Assembly: GCA_913045115.1 (NCBI GenBank)
Contig: CAJWPJ010000008.1
Span: 1 to 35,214, forward strand
Direction: 5' to 3'
DNA: 35,214 nt
DNA from: an uncultured Gammaproteobacteria bacterium
Lineage (GTDB): Bacteria > Pseudomonadota > Gammaproteobacteria > GCA-002705445 > GCA-002716945
Position 1 is the stretch's first letter. Each line of letters starts with the position of its first letter. Both the position numbers and the translations under genes were made by a program. Below the pieces are notes generated by a model. That model was not told where the DNA came from, made no database searches, and worked only from the letters and a program-made list of their open reading frames with translations. Below are positions 24,165-32,994 of this stretch, one piece after another.

Positions 24165-24195
24165 TTGTATTCTTTTAATCTCTTTATGTTAAAAT
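24165..24195 (+). promoter_or_regulatory. Candidate promoter of the bacterioferritin-like gene
   Basis: TTGTAT (24165-24170) and TAAAAT (24190-24195) are separated by 19 bases, or 18 if TTAAAA is used. GAGGTGG lies just before ATG 24220. Spacing is longer than ideal, so this is only a candidate. Confidence 0.3.
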
Positions 24196-24219
24196 TTGAA
24201 AAAAATATGAGGTGGTACT

Positions 24220-24660
24220 ATGAACAACAATAAAACGAATGAAGTAATGGAAATACTTAATAAAATTATGGAATATGAGTTATCAGGTGTTGTGAGATAC
24301 ACACACTATGCACTCATGATAACTGGTCGTGACAGGCTCAGCTTAGCTCAATTTTTTAAAGATCAAGCGTCTGAGTCTCTTCTTCATGCGCAAGAAGCTG
24401 GAGAGATTGTCACAGGCTTGGGCGGTCATCCATCCCTAAAAATCCAAATAATTGAGGAGTCAAATAAACATTCAACAATTGACCTTCTTAATGAAAGTTC
24501 TGAGCATGAAAAAGCAGCAGTAGGGCTATACAAACTATTACTTGATATAGTAAAAGATGAAAGTATCTATATTGAGGAATATGCAAGAGGCATGATTAAA
24601 GCTGAAGAAATGCACGCGATAGAGGTTTCTAAAATGTTAAAGGACTACGCCGACGCGTAA
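24220..24660 (+). CDS. Ferritin-like protein of the bacterioferritin family
   Basis: A 146-residue four-helix-bundle protein likely to store or oxidise iron. Diiron-type residues can be placed: Glu20 (YELSGVVRYTHY), His56 (ESLLHAQEAGE), Glu97 (SEHEKAA), Glu129 and His132 (KAEEMHAIEV). Two positions depart from E. coli Bfr: the glutamate three residues before the first histidine is Ser53 (Glu52 is adjacent), and the heme-ligand methionine corresponds to Leu54, so heme binding is doubtful. The stretch GLGGHPSLKI is typical of the Bfr-like subfamily seen in other bacteria. A good GAGGTGG ribosome site is present. Whether it forms a 24-mer cage cannot be judged from sequence. Confidence 0.82.
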   Translation: MNNNKTNEVMEILNKIMEYELSGVVRYTHYALMITGRDRLSLAQFFKDQASESLLHAQEAGEIVTGLGGHPSLKIQIIEESNKHSTIDLLNESSEHEKAAVGLYKLLLDIVKDESIYIEEYARGMIKAEEMHAIEVSKMLKDYADA

Positions 24661-24734
24661 GCAGAACATAAAATATCAGAAAACTTCGGAGCGATTGCGT
24701 CTAATTAATTTCATGTGGTTAATAGACTAAATCA

Positions 24735-24869
24735 ATGAATAAGAGAAAAAAATTAATCTTAGGCTTTATTGATCGCGAGAAACCGATTACTTGGGTTATC
24801 GCAATAATTATTTCCATGCTTATTGTACCCCTAGTTGTTACATTTGCATTGTATTATGGAATGCAATAA
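24735..24869 (+). CDS. 44-residue single-span membrane peptide
   Basis: Starts MNKRKKLILGFIDREKP and continues with a strongly hydrophobic segment (about 18-41, ITWVIAIIISMLIVPLVVTF) and a short tail ending YYGMQ. The basic N-terminus predicts a cytoplasmic start and a periplasmic C-terminus. No ribosome site is seen. The ORF ends two bases before the oxygenase ATG, which fits an overlapping-operon style and favours a real small gene. Function unknown; small subunits of membrane oxidoreductases look like this, but nothing specific supports that. Confidence 0.5.
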   Translation: MNKRKKLILGFIDREKPITWVIAIIISMLIVPLVVTFALYYGMQ

Positions 24870-24871
24870 AC

Positions 24872-25645
24872 ATGATTAATAACAAGGCTATAATAAGATC
24901 ATTAAGTAATTTTAAAAAAGAACCATTTGACTATTGCGTCATTGATAATTTCTTTGATATTAAGATCGCTAGGGAACTATCATGCAAGTTTCCCAAATAT
25001 AGTAGTAAAGTGTGGCATGAATATAAAAATAAAATTGAGGACAAAAAAACATGTAATAATTGGAACCACTTTGATGATTTGACCTACAATGTTTTTTGTC
25101 ATTTAAATTCGAACAACTTTGTAAATTTAATTAGTCAAAAAATAAAAATTAGCTTAATACCTGATCCAGGTTTACATGGTGGAGGATGGCATATTCATGC
25201 AAATAAAGGTAACCTAAACCCACATTTAGATTATACTATTCATCCTAAAATGTCTTATCAGAGACGACTTAACCTAATCGTTTATTTAGAGGAGTCTTAT
25301 AAAACCTCCTACGGCGGCCATCTTGGTCTATGGGAACACAACGAGAAAGAAAATTTGCCAGGGTGTTTAAAAAAAGAAATATTTCCTAAATTTAATAGAG
25401 CTATAATCTTTGATACATCACAAAACTCATGGCATGGCTTATCCAGGAAAATCAAATTACCAAGAGGCATATTTAGAAAAAGTATTGCCGTATACTATCT
25501 ATGCAAACCAAAAAAAAAGCATTTACAAAACAAAAGAGCATTATTTGCTCCAAGAGACAATCAAAAAAAATCAAAAGATATACTAGATTTAATCAAGTTG
25601 AGATCTAGTAATAACGCATATCAGAAAGCATACGTTAAGAAGTAA
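24872..25645 (+). CDS. 2-oxoglutarate/Fe(II)-dependent oxygenase-like protein
   Basis: A 257-residue protein with the double-stranded beta-helix oxygenase motif. The iron triad is His118 and Asp120 (NPHLDYTIHP) and His188 (NSWHGL), with Arg202 (FRKSIAVYYL) as the 2-oxoglutarate-binding residue. The N-terminal FDYCVIDNFFD is typical of prolyl-hydroxylase-like members, and YGGHLGLWE gives the middle strand. Such enzymes hydroxylate proteins, sugars or small molecules. The position at the edge of the glycan block suggests modification of a sugar or cell-surface component, which is inference. ATG 24872 is chosen; an upstream in-frame TTG at 24791 would only add sequence overlapping the small membrane peptide. 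Confidence 0.82.
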   Translation: MINNKAIIRSLSNFKKEPFDYCVIDNFFDIKIARELSCKFPKYSSKVWHEYKNKIEDKKTCNNWNHFDDLTYNVFCHLNSNNFVNLISQKIKISLIPDPGLHGGGWHIHANKGNLNPHLDYTIHPKMSYQRRLNLIVYLEESYKTSYGGHLGLWEHNEKENLPGCLKKEIFPKFNRAIIFDTSQNSWHGLSRKIKLPRGIFRKSIAVYYLCKPKKKHLQNKRALFAPRDNQKKSKDILDLIKLRSSNNAYQKAYVKK

Positions 25646-25652
25646 ATTAAAT

Positions 25653-26555
25653 TCATTGTTTATATCTTAAGCTTGATTTCTCTGGAAAGCCTTTTAAGGC
25701 AAGTAGCAGTAATTCACTATCCACCTTTCTTAAAAATAAATTTTTGAGAATTTTTAAATATACCATTAACATCATCAGTAATGAATAAACAACACCATAG
25801 TGTTTAAATATTAATTTTCTGTAAGAAATATAATATTCATTTCTCAAGTTCTTATCATCATCTCTCTTACTTCCCCCATGCTCATGAATAACCTCAGGTT
25901 CAGGTATAAAATATACATCTCTACCACTATCCCAAACTCTCTTTGATATATCTTCCTCTTCACAGTCAAGGAAAAATCTTTTATCAAATCCATCTATTTC
26001 AATAAAAACATTTCTCCTAAAAAACATAAATGCCCCAGTGACCACCTGTACTTTTACTGGTTCTGTAATTTCTTCTTTTGGAGATATAAAGTTGTCCTTA
26101 GAAATTAATCTTGCAAATCCGTTGCCCAATATACTTCTAATTAAGGAAGGAAATAATTTATGAGTACCAGTATATTTTCCATCATGTCCGCGAACTTTTC
26201 CTGTCAATAATCCAGCATTTTTATTTCTTAGCATGAAACTGATTAAAGGACTCAAAACATCATTTTTACATTCACAGTCATTATTTATAAATAATAAATA
26301 TTCTCCTAATGATTCTTTATAACCATCCATGTTGCCACCAGAGAAACCATTATTCACTTGGTTTCTCTTAACCTTGATTCGATCATCAATAGGTAAACTT
26401 GATACTAGTCGCTCATAATCCTCTTTACTTGAGGCATTATCAATGATGATGATTTCATATTGAATTGAGGGATCTATTCTTTCTAAAACGCTATCTACCA
26501 GTTTAAGTGTAAAAATTGATGAATTGTAATTGATCGTAATTATACTCACATCCAT
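25653..26555 (-). CDS. Glycosyltransferase family 2 (rhamnosyltransferase-like)
   Basis: A 300-residue GT-A enzyme. It opens MDVSIITINYNSS (nucleotide-sugar strand) followed by IIIIDNASS. LLFINNDCE (about 89-97) holds the metal-binding D-x-D equivalent, VTGAFMFFRR and FFLDCEEEDIS (about 192-202) carry the acceptor-side E-D-x motif, and HEHGGS follows. The C-terminus has a hydrophobic stretch (YSLLMMLMVYLKILKNLFL) that may sit on the membrane, typical of O-antigen or exopolysaccharide transferases. It is the only minus-strand gene in the glycan block, divergent from the next transferase (41 bases) and convergent with the oxygenase (7-base gap). Confidence 0.9.
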   Translation of the reverse strand: MDVSIITINYNSSIFTLKLVDSVLERIDPSIQYEIIIIDNASSKEDYERLVSSLPIDDRIKVKRNQVNNGFSGGNMDGYKESLGEYLLFINNDCECKNDVLSPLISFMLRNKNAGLLTGKVRGHDGKYTGTHKLFPSLIRSILGNGFARLISKDNFISPKEEITEPVKVQVVTGAFMFFRRNVFIEIDGFDKRFFLDCEEEDISKRVWDSGRDVYFIPEPEVIHEHGGSKRDDDKNLRNEYYISYRKLIFKHYGVVYSLLMMLMVYLKILKNLFLRKVDSELLLLALKGFPEKSSLRYKQ

Positions 26556-26596
26556 CTAAATACTATATCATGTAATAGTAGGAGAATTATTTATCT

Positions 26597-27592
26597 ATGC
26601 CATCGATTAATACTAAAATAAGAAATAAATACAAAAGATTATTAATATTATGCAGAGGAAACTCTGTGACAGGAGGCTCTGAGCTTGTACATCAATTATC
26701 CCATGAGCTTACTTCTTTAAATTTTGATTCCTCTATAGTTTATTATCCTTTTCATACTAAATTTTCAGTACCTGAAGAATATAGGATATACAAAGTAAAA
26801 CAGTCGAATTTTGATGATAGCAAAGATAATATTATTTTGCTTCCAGAAGTAGCAACAAAGTTTGCATGGAAAATCAACAATGCAAAAATAGCGATATGGT
26901 GGTTATCTGTTGATAACTACTATAGAAAAAAGGGGGATAGTAAGTTTAAGGACGCGATAAAGTACTATAAGGATCTTTTAAGACTAAGGCTGATGCCCCT
27001 GAGACTAATGAAAAACTATTTCCATTTTGCTCAGAGCGTTTATGCTAGAGCACATCTTAATGAGAATAAACTAAATAGTCAGCTTTTATCAGACTATTTA
27101 AATCCAATTCATTTTGTAAAATCATTAAAAACAAAAGAAGATATTATTTTATACAATCCTGTTAAAGGTACAAAAATTACGAAGAAATTAATTTCTATGA
27201 ATCGCGACCTTAAATTTATTCCTCTACAAAATTTAAGTAATACTCAAGTTCAAGATTTATTTAAAAGAGCAAAGTTGTATATCGATTTTGGGAATCATCC
27301 AGGTAAAGATCGGATGCCACGTGAGGCGGTGATGGCTGATTGCTGTATTATCACAGGCAAAAAGGGAAGCGCAAACAATGATGAAGATGTCTCAATTCCT
27401 AAAAGGTATAAGTTTGACGATAATAAGATATTAGCAAGTAATTTATTTAGAGAAACAGTTTTAGATATATTTCTTAACTATGAAAAAAACGTATTAAGTT
27501 TTTCAGATTATAAGGGTATCATTGAAAATGAACATACTGTTTTTAAAAATCAAGTTAATTCAATATTTAAAACAATATTATATGAAAAATAA
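26597..27592 (+). CDS. Glycosyltransferase-like protein, probable GT-B fold
   Basis: A 331-residue protein. The N-terminal RLLILCRGNSVTGGSELVHQ fits the start of GT-B enzymes, with glycine-rich GG-x-E near the N-terminal domain loop. The C-terminal half reads ILYNPVKGTKIT, then FIPLQNLSNTQVQDLFKRAK and YIDFGNHPGKDRMPREAVMA. The last stretch is like the donor-binding region of GT4-type enzymes (P-x-x-x-D-R-x-P-REA). I cannot name the sugar. It has GGAG 12 bases upstream of ATG 26597, and its end overlaps the glf start by 11 bases. A downstream glf suggests galactofuranose as a candidate donor; this is inference only. Confidence 0.75.
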   Translation: MPSINTKIRNKYKRLLILCRGNSVTGGSELVHQLSHELTSLNFDSSIVYYPFHTKFSVPEEYRIYKVKQSNFDDSKDNIILLPEVATKFAWKINNAKIAIWWLSVDNYYRKKGDSKFKDAIKYYKDLLRLRLMPLRLMKNYFHFAQSVYARAHLNENKLNSQLLSDYLNPIHFVKSLKTKEDIILYNPVKGTKITKKLISMNRDLKFIPLQNLSNTQVQDLFKRAKLYIDFGNHPGKDRMPREAVMADCCIITGKKGSANNDEDVSIPKRYKFDDNKILASNLFRETVLDIFLNYEKNVLSFSDYKGIIENEHTVFKNQVNSIFKTILYEK

Positions 27593-28709
27593 AGTATTAG
27601 TTGTTGGAGCAGGCTTTGCTGGCTCAATACATGCGCGAGAGCTAGCAGAAAACGGATATAACGTTACTTTGATTGATAAAAGAGATCATATTGCTGGAAA
27701 TTGCTATGATTTTATAGACAGAGAGACCTCAGTGAGAATTCATAGGTATGGACCACATCTATTTCATACCTCAAACGGTACAGTCTTTGAATACTTATCC
27801 AAATTTACTAAATGGACAAAGTATGAGCATAGAGTCGTTGTTAAAATAAATAAAAACAAACTTGTACCTTTACCGATTAATATCAATACTATCAATGATA
27901 TATTCAATCAAACTTTTAAAAATGAAGAAGATGTCCGTGCTTTTTTAGACAAGCTTATTATAAGAAAAAAAAATATAATGAATGCTGAGGATTGGCTCTA
28001 CAGTAAAATTGGCAAAGAGCTTACAGACATATTTTATCGACCTTATACAAAAAAAATGTGGGGTTTAGATTTAAAAGAAGTTAGTCACGCAATAGTAAAA
28101 CGAATAAAATTTTCTTTCTCAAATGAAGATAGGTATTTTCCAAACGATACTATTCAATACTTACCTACAAATGGATATACATGTCTTTTTGAGAATTTGT
28201 TAGATCATGAGAATATAGATATAAAGTTATCCCAGAATTTTGATAAGTCGATGATCAATGAGTTTGATTTTTGCTTCAATAGCATGCCTATAGATGAATA
28301 TTATGATTTCCGCTATGGCCACTTGCCTTATAGATCGATCAAATTCGTTCATAGTACTGAAACTCGTGATTCATCTAATGGCCATGTTGTAATTAATTAT
28401 TCTGATCAATCTAGATATACAAGAGAAACATGGTGGCATAACCTGCCAAAACATGCTGAAAAAAATAATAGTCTCTATATCAAAACCAAAGAGATACCCT
28501 GTGACTATAGTGAAAATAATCTTGAGAGATACTATCCGGTGAAAACTCATGATGATAGGTACGGAAAAACTTATAATGAATATAAAAATATAAATGAAAA
28601 TCAAATTCAATTCATAGGAAGATGTGGAACATATCAATATTTAGATATGCATCAGGTCGTTAATCAGTCTTTAATAAATATAAAGAAATGGATTAAGTCA
28701 AATGAATAG
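27582..28709 (+). CDS. glf: UDP-galactopyranose mutase
   Basis: FAD enzyme that converts UDP-galactopyranose to UDP-galactofuranose, the donor for galactofuranose in O-antigens and capsules. The 375 residues match the family (about 367-390). The FAD-binding start is VLVVGAGFAGSIHARELAENG with IDKRDHIAGNCYD. HRYGPHLFHT, RPYTKKMWGL and the flavin-side GRCGTYQYLDMHQVV at the C-terminus (about 345-360) are diagnostic. ATG 27582 is used because the homology begins at its first residues; an open frame extends further upstream to 27522 but only duplicates the previous gene's coding strand. It overlaps galE by eight bases, so UDP-Gal production and ring contraction are coupled. Confidence 0.96.
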   Translation: MKNKVLVVGAGFAGSIHARELAENGYNVTLIDKRDHIAGNCYDFIDRETSVRIHRYGPHLFHTSNGTVFEYLSKFTKWTKYEHRVVVKINKNKLVPLPININTINDIFNQTFKNEEDVRAFLDKLIIRKKNIMNAEDWLYSKIGKELTDIFYRPYTKKMWGLDLKEVSHAIVKRIKFSFSNEDRYFPNDTIQYLPTNGYTCLFENLLDHENIDIKLSQNFDKSMINEFDFCFNSMPIDEYYDFRYGHLPYRSIKFVHSTETRDSSNGHVVINYSDQSRYTRETWWHNLPKHAEKNNSLYIKTKEIPCDYSENNLERYYPVKTHDDRYGKTYNEYKNINENQIQFIGRCGTYQYLDMHQVVNQSLINIKKWIKSNE

Positions 28710-29706
28710 AATAATAGTTACAGGGGGACTTGGATACATCGGCTCACACACAATTGTTGAATTAAAAGATTCATATGATGAGTTTGTCATCATTGATAAT
28801 TTATCCAATAGTGAGGAATCTGTTGTCGAAAGACTGAGGACCTTGACAAAAAAATCAATTCTACACTTCAATATTTCGATTAATGACGAATTAGAGTTAG
28901 ATAGAATTTTTCAATCAATTACTCCAAAGCATGTTATTCATTTTGCTGGATTAAAGTCGGTCAAGGATAGCGAGGAGAAACCATATGAATATTTCCTTAC
29001 AAATGTTGCAGGGACTGCCTCATTACTAAACTCTCTCAGTAAGCATCAGTGTGAGAACTTCATATTCTCATCGTCTGCAACTGTATATGGAGAGCCTAAG
29101 TATTTACCATATGATGAAAATCACCCAACCATACCAATTAATAACTATGGAAGAACAAAACTAGCTGCAGAGCAATTAATAAATCAATGGGCTACTCTTA
29201 ATAAGGTATCATCTTTATCTCTCAGATATTTTAATCCTGTTGGCGCTCATAGTTCAGGCATGATCGGAGAGAAACCAGTAGGTGTCCCAAATAATCTGAT
29301 GCCATACATATTAGAGGTAATTTCAGGAAAATTAAAATGCTTAAAAGTATTCGGTGATGACTATAATACTAAGGACGGAACTGGGGAAAGAGATTATATT
29401 CATATCACGGATCTTGCTAGAGCGCATGTTGCGGCTTTGAATTATTCTAAATCTAATCGTGCCAATGATGTAATAAATATTGGGACCGGTAATAGTATCA
29501 GTGTAATGGAGATAATAGATACTTTTAAAAATTCACTTAGTATTAAATTTGAATACGATATAGTTTCAAGGAGGCCAGGTGATTTACCTAAATACTTCGC
29601 GGGTACAGACAAAGCGCGTAAACTTTTGAAATGGAAAGCAGAGAGCACTGTACTCGATATGTGTAGAGATTCTCTTAATTGGCAAAAACACTATAATAAA
29701 TTATAA
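28702..29706 (+). CDS. galE: UDP-glucose 4-epimerase
   Basis: Interconverts UDP-glucose and UDP-galactose, supplying the substrate of the glf product encoded just upstream. The 334 residues match GalE (338). The NAD motif TGGLGYIGSH, DNLSNS, HFAGLKSV, the catalytic SSSATVYG (Ser/Thr) and YGRTK (Tyr, Lys) are all present, followed by RYFNPVGAHSSG, GDDYNTKDGTGERDYIH and RRPGD, which are GalE-specific. It starts within the end of glf. The DUF457 gene follows 11 bases later. Confidence 0.97.
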   Translation: MNRIIVTGGLGYIGSHTIVELKDSYDEFVIIDNLSNSEESVVERLRTLTKKSILHFNISINDELELDRIFQSITPKHVIHFAGLKSVKDSEEKPYEYFLTNVAGTASLLNSLSKHQCENFIFSSSATVYGEPKYLPYDENHPTIPINNYGRTKLAAEQLINQWATLNKVSSLSLRYFNPVGAHSSGMIGEKPVGVPNNLMPYILEVISGKLKCLKVFGDDYNTKDGTGERDYIHITDLARAHVAALNYSKSNRANDVINIGTGNSISVMEIIDTFKNSLSIKFEYDIVSRRPGDLPKYFAGTDKARKLLKWKAESTVLDMCRDSLNWQKHYNKL

Positions 29707-29717
29707 TTAAAACTTAT

Positions 29718-30728
29718 ATGGATCCATTAACACAAGGAGTTGTAGGTGCAGCTGCATCGCAGGCAAGTTCTAAAAAAAATACAATATATTTAGCTAGCTT
29801 AATTGGATTACTCTCTGGCCTAGCACCTGACTTAGATATATTTATTAGATCAGATACAGATCCATTATTATTTTTGCAGTATCATAGACATTTTACACAT
29901 TCACTTTTTTTTATACCTTTTGGGGCGTTACTGTGCTCAATCGTTTTTTATTATTTATTTGCTAAAAGTCTGAGCCTCAGTTTCAAGCAAACATATATGT
30001 ATTCTTTTATAGGTTATGCAACTCATGGAATTATTGATTCATTTACCACTTACGGAACATTGTTACTTTGGCCTTTTACCGATGATCGTATTGCTTGGAA
30101 TACAGTTTCAGTGATTGACCCTATATTTACACTTCCTGTTTTAATTTTTATCACAATGGCAGTCTTTAAAAAGAATAAATTATTTTCAGTTTATGCCTTA
30201 ATCTGGATTTTGTTGTATCAAACAGTAGCTTACACACAAAAAATTAGAGCTGAATCCATCATCAGTGAATATGCAAATACAAGCCGACATGATGTTCAAA
30301 CAATAGAAGCAAAGCCTAGTTTCGGTAACATAATCGTTTGGAAAGTAATTTATACATCATCAGAAAAACATCATGTCAATGCTATAAGACTCGGCTTGAA
30401 ACACAAAATATATCAGGGTCAAACAGTCGACAAACTAGATATTAATAAATCTTTTCCATGGCTTAACAGTGATCATCAACAGGCAAAGGATTTAGAAAAA
30501 TTTAAATGGTTTTCTAACGGATACTTAGGAATAGATAAAAATGATAGCAATGTAATTTATGATATAAGATTTTCTTCCTTACCAAATGAAGTAGAAGGTT
30601 TATGGGGAGTGCGATTAAATAGAACAAAAAGTAAAGATGAGCATATTGATTATATTACAAACCGCAATAGGGATATTAATAGGTTTGTAATATTACTCAA
30701 AATGATATTCGACAAATATGAAAATTGA
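29718..30728 (+). CDS. Membrane-bound metal-dependent hydrolase, DUF457/YdjM family
   Basis: A 336-residue membrane protein. The conserved N-terminal part is MDPLTQGVVGAA, LSGLAPDLDIF, YHRHFTHSLFFIP and YATHGIIDSFTTYGT. The His and Asp residues in these motifs are the presumed metal site of the YdjM/YbcI family. Four or five membrane segments fall within the first 185 residues, followed by a soluble C-terminal part of about 150 residues. The family's substrate is not settled; the name hydrolase is by motif. It follows galE by 11 bases, so it may be co-transcribed with the glycan genes. Its end overlaps a 47-codon ORF. Confidence 0.87.
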   Translation: MDPLTQGVVGAAASQASSKKNTIYLASLIGLLSGLAPDLDIFIRSDTDPLLFLQYHRHFTHSLFFIPFGALLCSIVFYYLFAKSLSLSFKQTYMYSFIGYATHGIIDSFTTYGTLLLWPFTDDRIAWNTVSVIDPIFTLPVLIFITMAVFKKNKLFSVYALIWILLYQTVAYTQKIRAESIISEYANTSRHDVQTIEAKPSFGNIIVWKVIYTSSEKHHVNAIRLGLKHKIYQGQTVDKLDINKSFPWLNSDHQQAKDLEKFKWFSNGYLGIDKNDSNVIYDIRFSSLPNEVEGLWGVRLNRTKSKDEHIDYITNRNRDINRFVILLKMIFDKYEN

Positions 30729-30861
30729 AAAGTATATAAAAACTAAGTGTGGATTAGAGCGTTACTACCAACTATATAAAGAAAGAGATAAGAGCATCTA
30801 TCACCAACTGAGATTTTACCTTTATGTTTTTTCAGCGTCTATAAGAGACTTTATTAAATAA
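30718..30861 (+). CDS. Possible 47-residue small protein
   Basis: An ATG-started frame beginning inside the end of the DUF457 gene (11-base overlap). It reads MKIEKYIKTKCGLERYYQLY and onward, basic and aromatic-rich, with a moderately hydrophobic stretch near LRFYLYVFSASIRDFIK. It fills most of the 173-base gap before the VOC gene, and its overlapping start resembles the coupling style of this chromosome. I recognise no family and no ribosome site, so it may be chance. Confidence 0.35.
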   Translation: MKIEKYIKTKCGLERYYQLYKERDKSIYHQLRFYLYVFSASIRDFIK

Positions 30862-30901
30862 ATCACATTGTCTATAAGACATAATCATTTTATTATAAAT
30901 T

Positions 30902-31381
30902 ATGATTAAAAAAATTCATCATGCAGCGTATCGATGTAAAAACTCGGAAGAGACAAGAAAATTTTATGAAGACTTTTTAGAATTGCCTTTGACAGATGCT
31001 TTTGAAATTACAGAAACGAAGACGGGAAGGAAAACATCAGTTCTTCATAGCTTTTATCAAATGGAAGACGGATCACACATCGCTTTTTTTGAAGCTCCTG
31101 ATCAACCATTTGATTTTATCAATCAACATGACTTTGATCTTCACATTGCACTTGAAGTTGATCATGCAGTACTTGTTCAGATGTATGATAAAGGAAAGGA
31201 TATTGGTATAGAAACGAGGGGTATCAGCGATCATGGTTTCATCTCCTCAGTATATTTCCGAGACCCCAATGGTTATGTCGTTGAACTTGCAGCAAAGAAA
31301 CTCCGTCAGAAAAATGAGGATAAATCTGTAAATGACAGCTCTGCACATAAGGTCCTTAGAGAGTGGTGTGAGAGAAATTAA
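30902..31381 (+). CDS. VOC-superfamily (glyoxalase/dioxygenase-like) protein
   Basis: A 159-residue protein with the paired beta-alpha-beta-beta-beta fold of the vicinal oxygen chelate group. HHAAYRCKNSEETRKFYEDF (about 6-25) gives the first metal-binding histidine and the following helix. DGSHIAFFEAP gives a strand with an acidic ligand (about 57-67), DLHIALEVD (about 79-87) a second histidine, and YFRDPNGYVVELAAK (about 118-132) the last glutamate. The reaction cannot be read from sequence; lyase, dioxygenase and isomerase members share these motifs. It is not the classic GloA, whose sequence is well conserved. It appears monocistronic. Confidence 0.85.
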   Translation: MIKKIHHAAYRCKNSEETRKFYEDFLELPLTDAFEITETKTGRKTSVLHSFYQMEDGSHIAFFEAPDQPFDFINQHDFDLHIALEVDHAVLVQMYDKGKDIGIETRGISDHGFISSVYFRDPNGYVVELAAKKLRQKNEDKSVNDSSAHKVLREWCERN

Positions 31382-31433
31382 AGTTAATGACCATTAATTA
31401 TTTAATGTATTATTTTATTTGTCTCAGTTCTGG

Positions 31434-31462
31434 TTGAGAAAGATGTCTTTTAACATTACTAT
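31434..31462 (+). promoter_or_regulatory. Candidate promoter of pntAB
   Basis: TTGAGA (31434-31439), 17 bases and TACTAT (31457-31462) give a reasonable sigma-70 pair. The resulting leader before ATG 31477 would be only about eight bases and would exclude the AGGA at 31463-31466, so either the leader is extremely short or the promoter lies elsewhere. Confidence 0.3.
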
Positions 31463-31476
31463 AGGACTTTATTATC

Positions 31477-32994
31477 ATGAAGATTGGCGTTTTAAAAGAA
31501 AATAAACAGAACGAAAAGAGAGTCGCCCTTACACCTTCAATCGTCAAAAAAATAAAAAAACTCGGTTATGACGTATCAATCGAGCGAGATGCTGGAGTCA
31601 ATTCAACTTTTTATAATACCGCTTATGAAGATTCAGGTGCTGAAATAGCTGCAATAGATAATGTCTTGAAGAGTGATATCTTGCTCAAAATTAACAAGCC
31701 AACACAAGACGAAATATCAAAATTGTCTGGTAATCAAACTTTAATATCTTTTTTTAGTCCTGCAACAAACACAGAGTCACTTCAGTTATGCGCGAAAGAT
31801 AAACTAAATATTCTGTCCATGGATTCTGTTCCACGTATATCAAGGGCACAAAAAATGGACGCATTATCATCCATGGCGAATGTGGCCGGATCTAGAGCCG
31901 TAATCGAGGCTGCGCATTATTTTGGTAGATTTTTTGGCGGTCAAATTACTGCAGCTGGAAAAATAAACCCAGCAAAAATTTTAATTATTGGAGCAGGTGT
32001 TGCTGGATTATCAGCAATTGGTACTGCGACGAGCTTGGGTGCAATTGTACGAGCATTTGATACACGACCTGAAGTTAAAGAACAAGTTGAAAGTTTAGGA
32101 GCACAGTTCTTAACTGTTAGCCTTGATGAAGATGGCTCAAGCTCTGATGGTTATGCAAAAGTAATGAGTAAAGAGTTCATAGCGGCTGAAATGGATTTAT
32201 TTAAAGAGCAAGCTAGAGATGTCGACATAATTATAACAACAGCACTCATACCCGGAAAAGAAGCTCCCAAACTTATTACCAAAGAAATGGTTGAGCTTAT
32301 GAAGCCTGGCTCAGTTATTGTTGATTTAGCTTCACAACAAGGAGGGAACTGTGAGCTTTGTGAAAAAGATAATGTTGCAGAATACAAGGGAGTAAAAATA
32401 ATTGGTTTTACTGATTTACCCTCACGCCTTCCTTCACAATCAAGCGAGCTATATTCTAACAATCTATTTCACATACTAGATGAATTAACTCCTAATAAGG
32501 ACGGGATACTAGACATTAATATGGATGATGACGTAATCAGGGGAATGACGGCTGTCAAAGATGGATCAATAACATATCCACCACCTAAAATTGAAGTATC
32601 AGTAACACCTAAAAAGCCTGACGAAATAGCTGAGCCTGTAATTAAGGCAGATGAAAAGAAATCATCAGTTGTACCCGCACTAATTTCTTTAGCATTATTA
32701 TTTATCGTAGGCGCCTTTGCACCAGCTTCTTTCATGAATCATTTCACAGTATTTGTGTTGTCTTGCTTCGTAGGCTATATGGTTATATGGAATGTAACAG
32801 CCTCTCTGCATACACCTTTAATGTCTGTAACTAATGCGGTCAGTAGCATCATCATTATCGGTGCGATTACACAAATATCAACTACTGATACTATATCTCT
32901 TGTCCTTTCGAGTGTGGCAATATTTATTGCTAGTATAAATATATTTGGCGGCTTCGCTGTTACAAAGAGAATGTTGGGAATGTTTAAAAAATGA
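31477..32994 (+). CDS. pntA: NAD(P) transhydrogenase subunit alpha
   Basis: Subunit of the proton-translocating transhydrogenase that reduces NADP+ with NADH using the proton gradient. The 505 residues match E. coli PntA (510). The soluble NAD(H) domain is about 1-380: [40 protein letters not shown], the Rossmann motif [33 protein letters not shown] and [14 protein letters not shown]. The C-terminal roughly 110 residues hold about four membrane segments ending near [11 protein letters not shown]. Domain I and the membrane part are fused in one chain, as in E. coli; in the three-subunit type they are split. It overlaps pntB by ATGA. Confidence 0.97.
   Translation: MKIGVLKENKQNEKRVALTPSIVKKIKKLGYDVSIERDAGVNSTFYNTAYEDSGAEIAAIDNVLKSDILLKINKPTQDEISKLSGNQTLISFFSPATNTESLQLCAKDKLNILSMDSVPRISRAQKMDALSSMANVAGSRAVIEAAHYFGRFFGGQITAAGKINPAKILIIGAGVAGLSAIGTATSLGAIVRAFDTRPEVKEQVESLGAQFLTVSLDEDGSSSDGYAKVMSKEFIAAEMDLFKEQARDVDIIITTALIPGKEAPKLITKEMVELMKPGSVIVDLASQQGGNCELCEKDNVAEYKGVKIIGFTDLPSRLPSQSSELYSNNLFHILDELTPNKDGILDINMDDDVIRGMTAVKDGSITYPPPKIEVSVTPKKPDEIAEPVIKADEKKSSVVPALISLALLFIVGAFAPASFMNHFTVFVLSCFVGYMVIWNVTASLHTPLMSVTNAVSSIIIIGAITQISTTDTISLVLSSVAIFIASINIFGGFAVTKRMLGMFKK

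Noticed and set aside
24791-24871. Upstream extension of the 2OG-Fe(II) oxygenase to a TTG at 24791
   Set aside because: It overlaps the 44-codon membrane peptide and encodes a cysteine- and tyrosine-rich stretch without family resemblance; ATG 24872 fits the domain start.
27522-27581. Upstream start for glf
   Set aside because: The FAD-binding motif begins at ATG 27582; the 20 extra residues come from reading the preceding transferase gene in another frame.
30862-30901. Promoter for the VOC gene
   Set aside because: The region is AT-rich, but no -35/-10 pair with acceptable spacing stood out.
32151-32462. 103-codon open frame antisense to pntA
   Set aside because: It lies wholly opposite a strongly conserved gene, has no family resemblance, and such shadows are common; the same applies to other antisense frames in this window.
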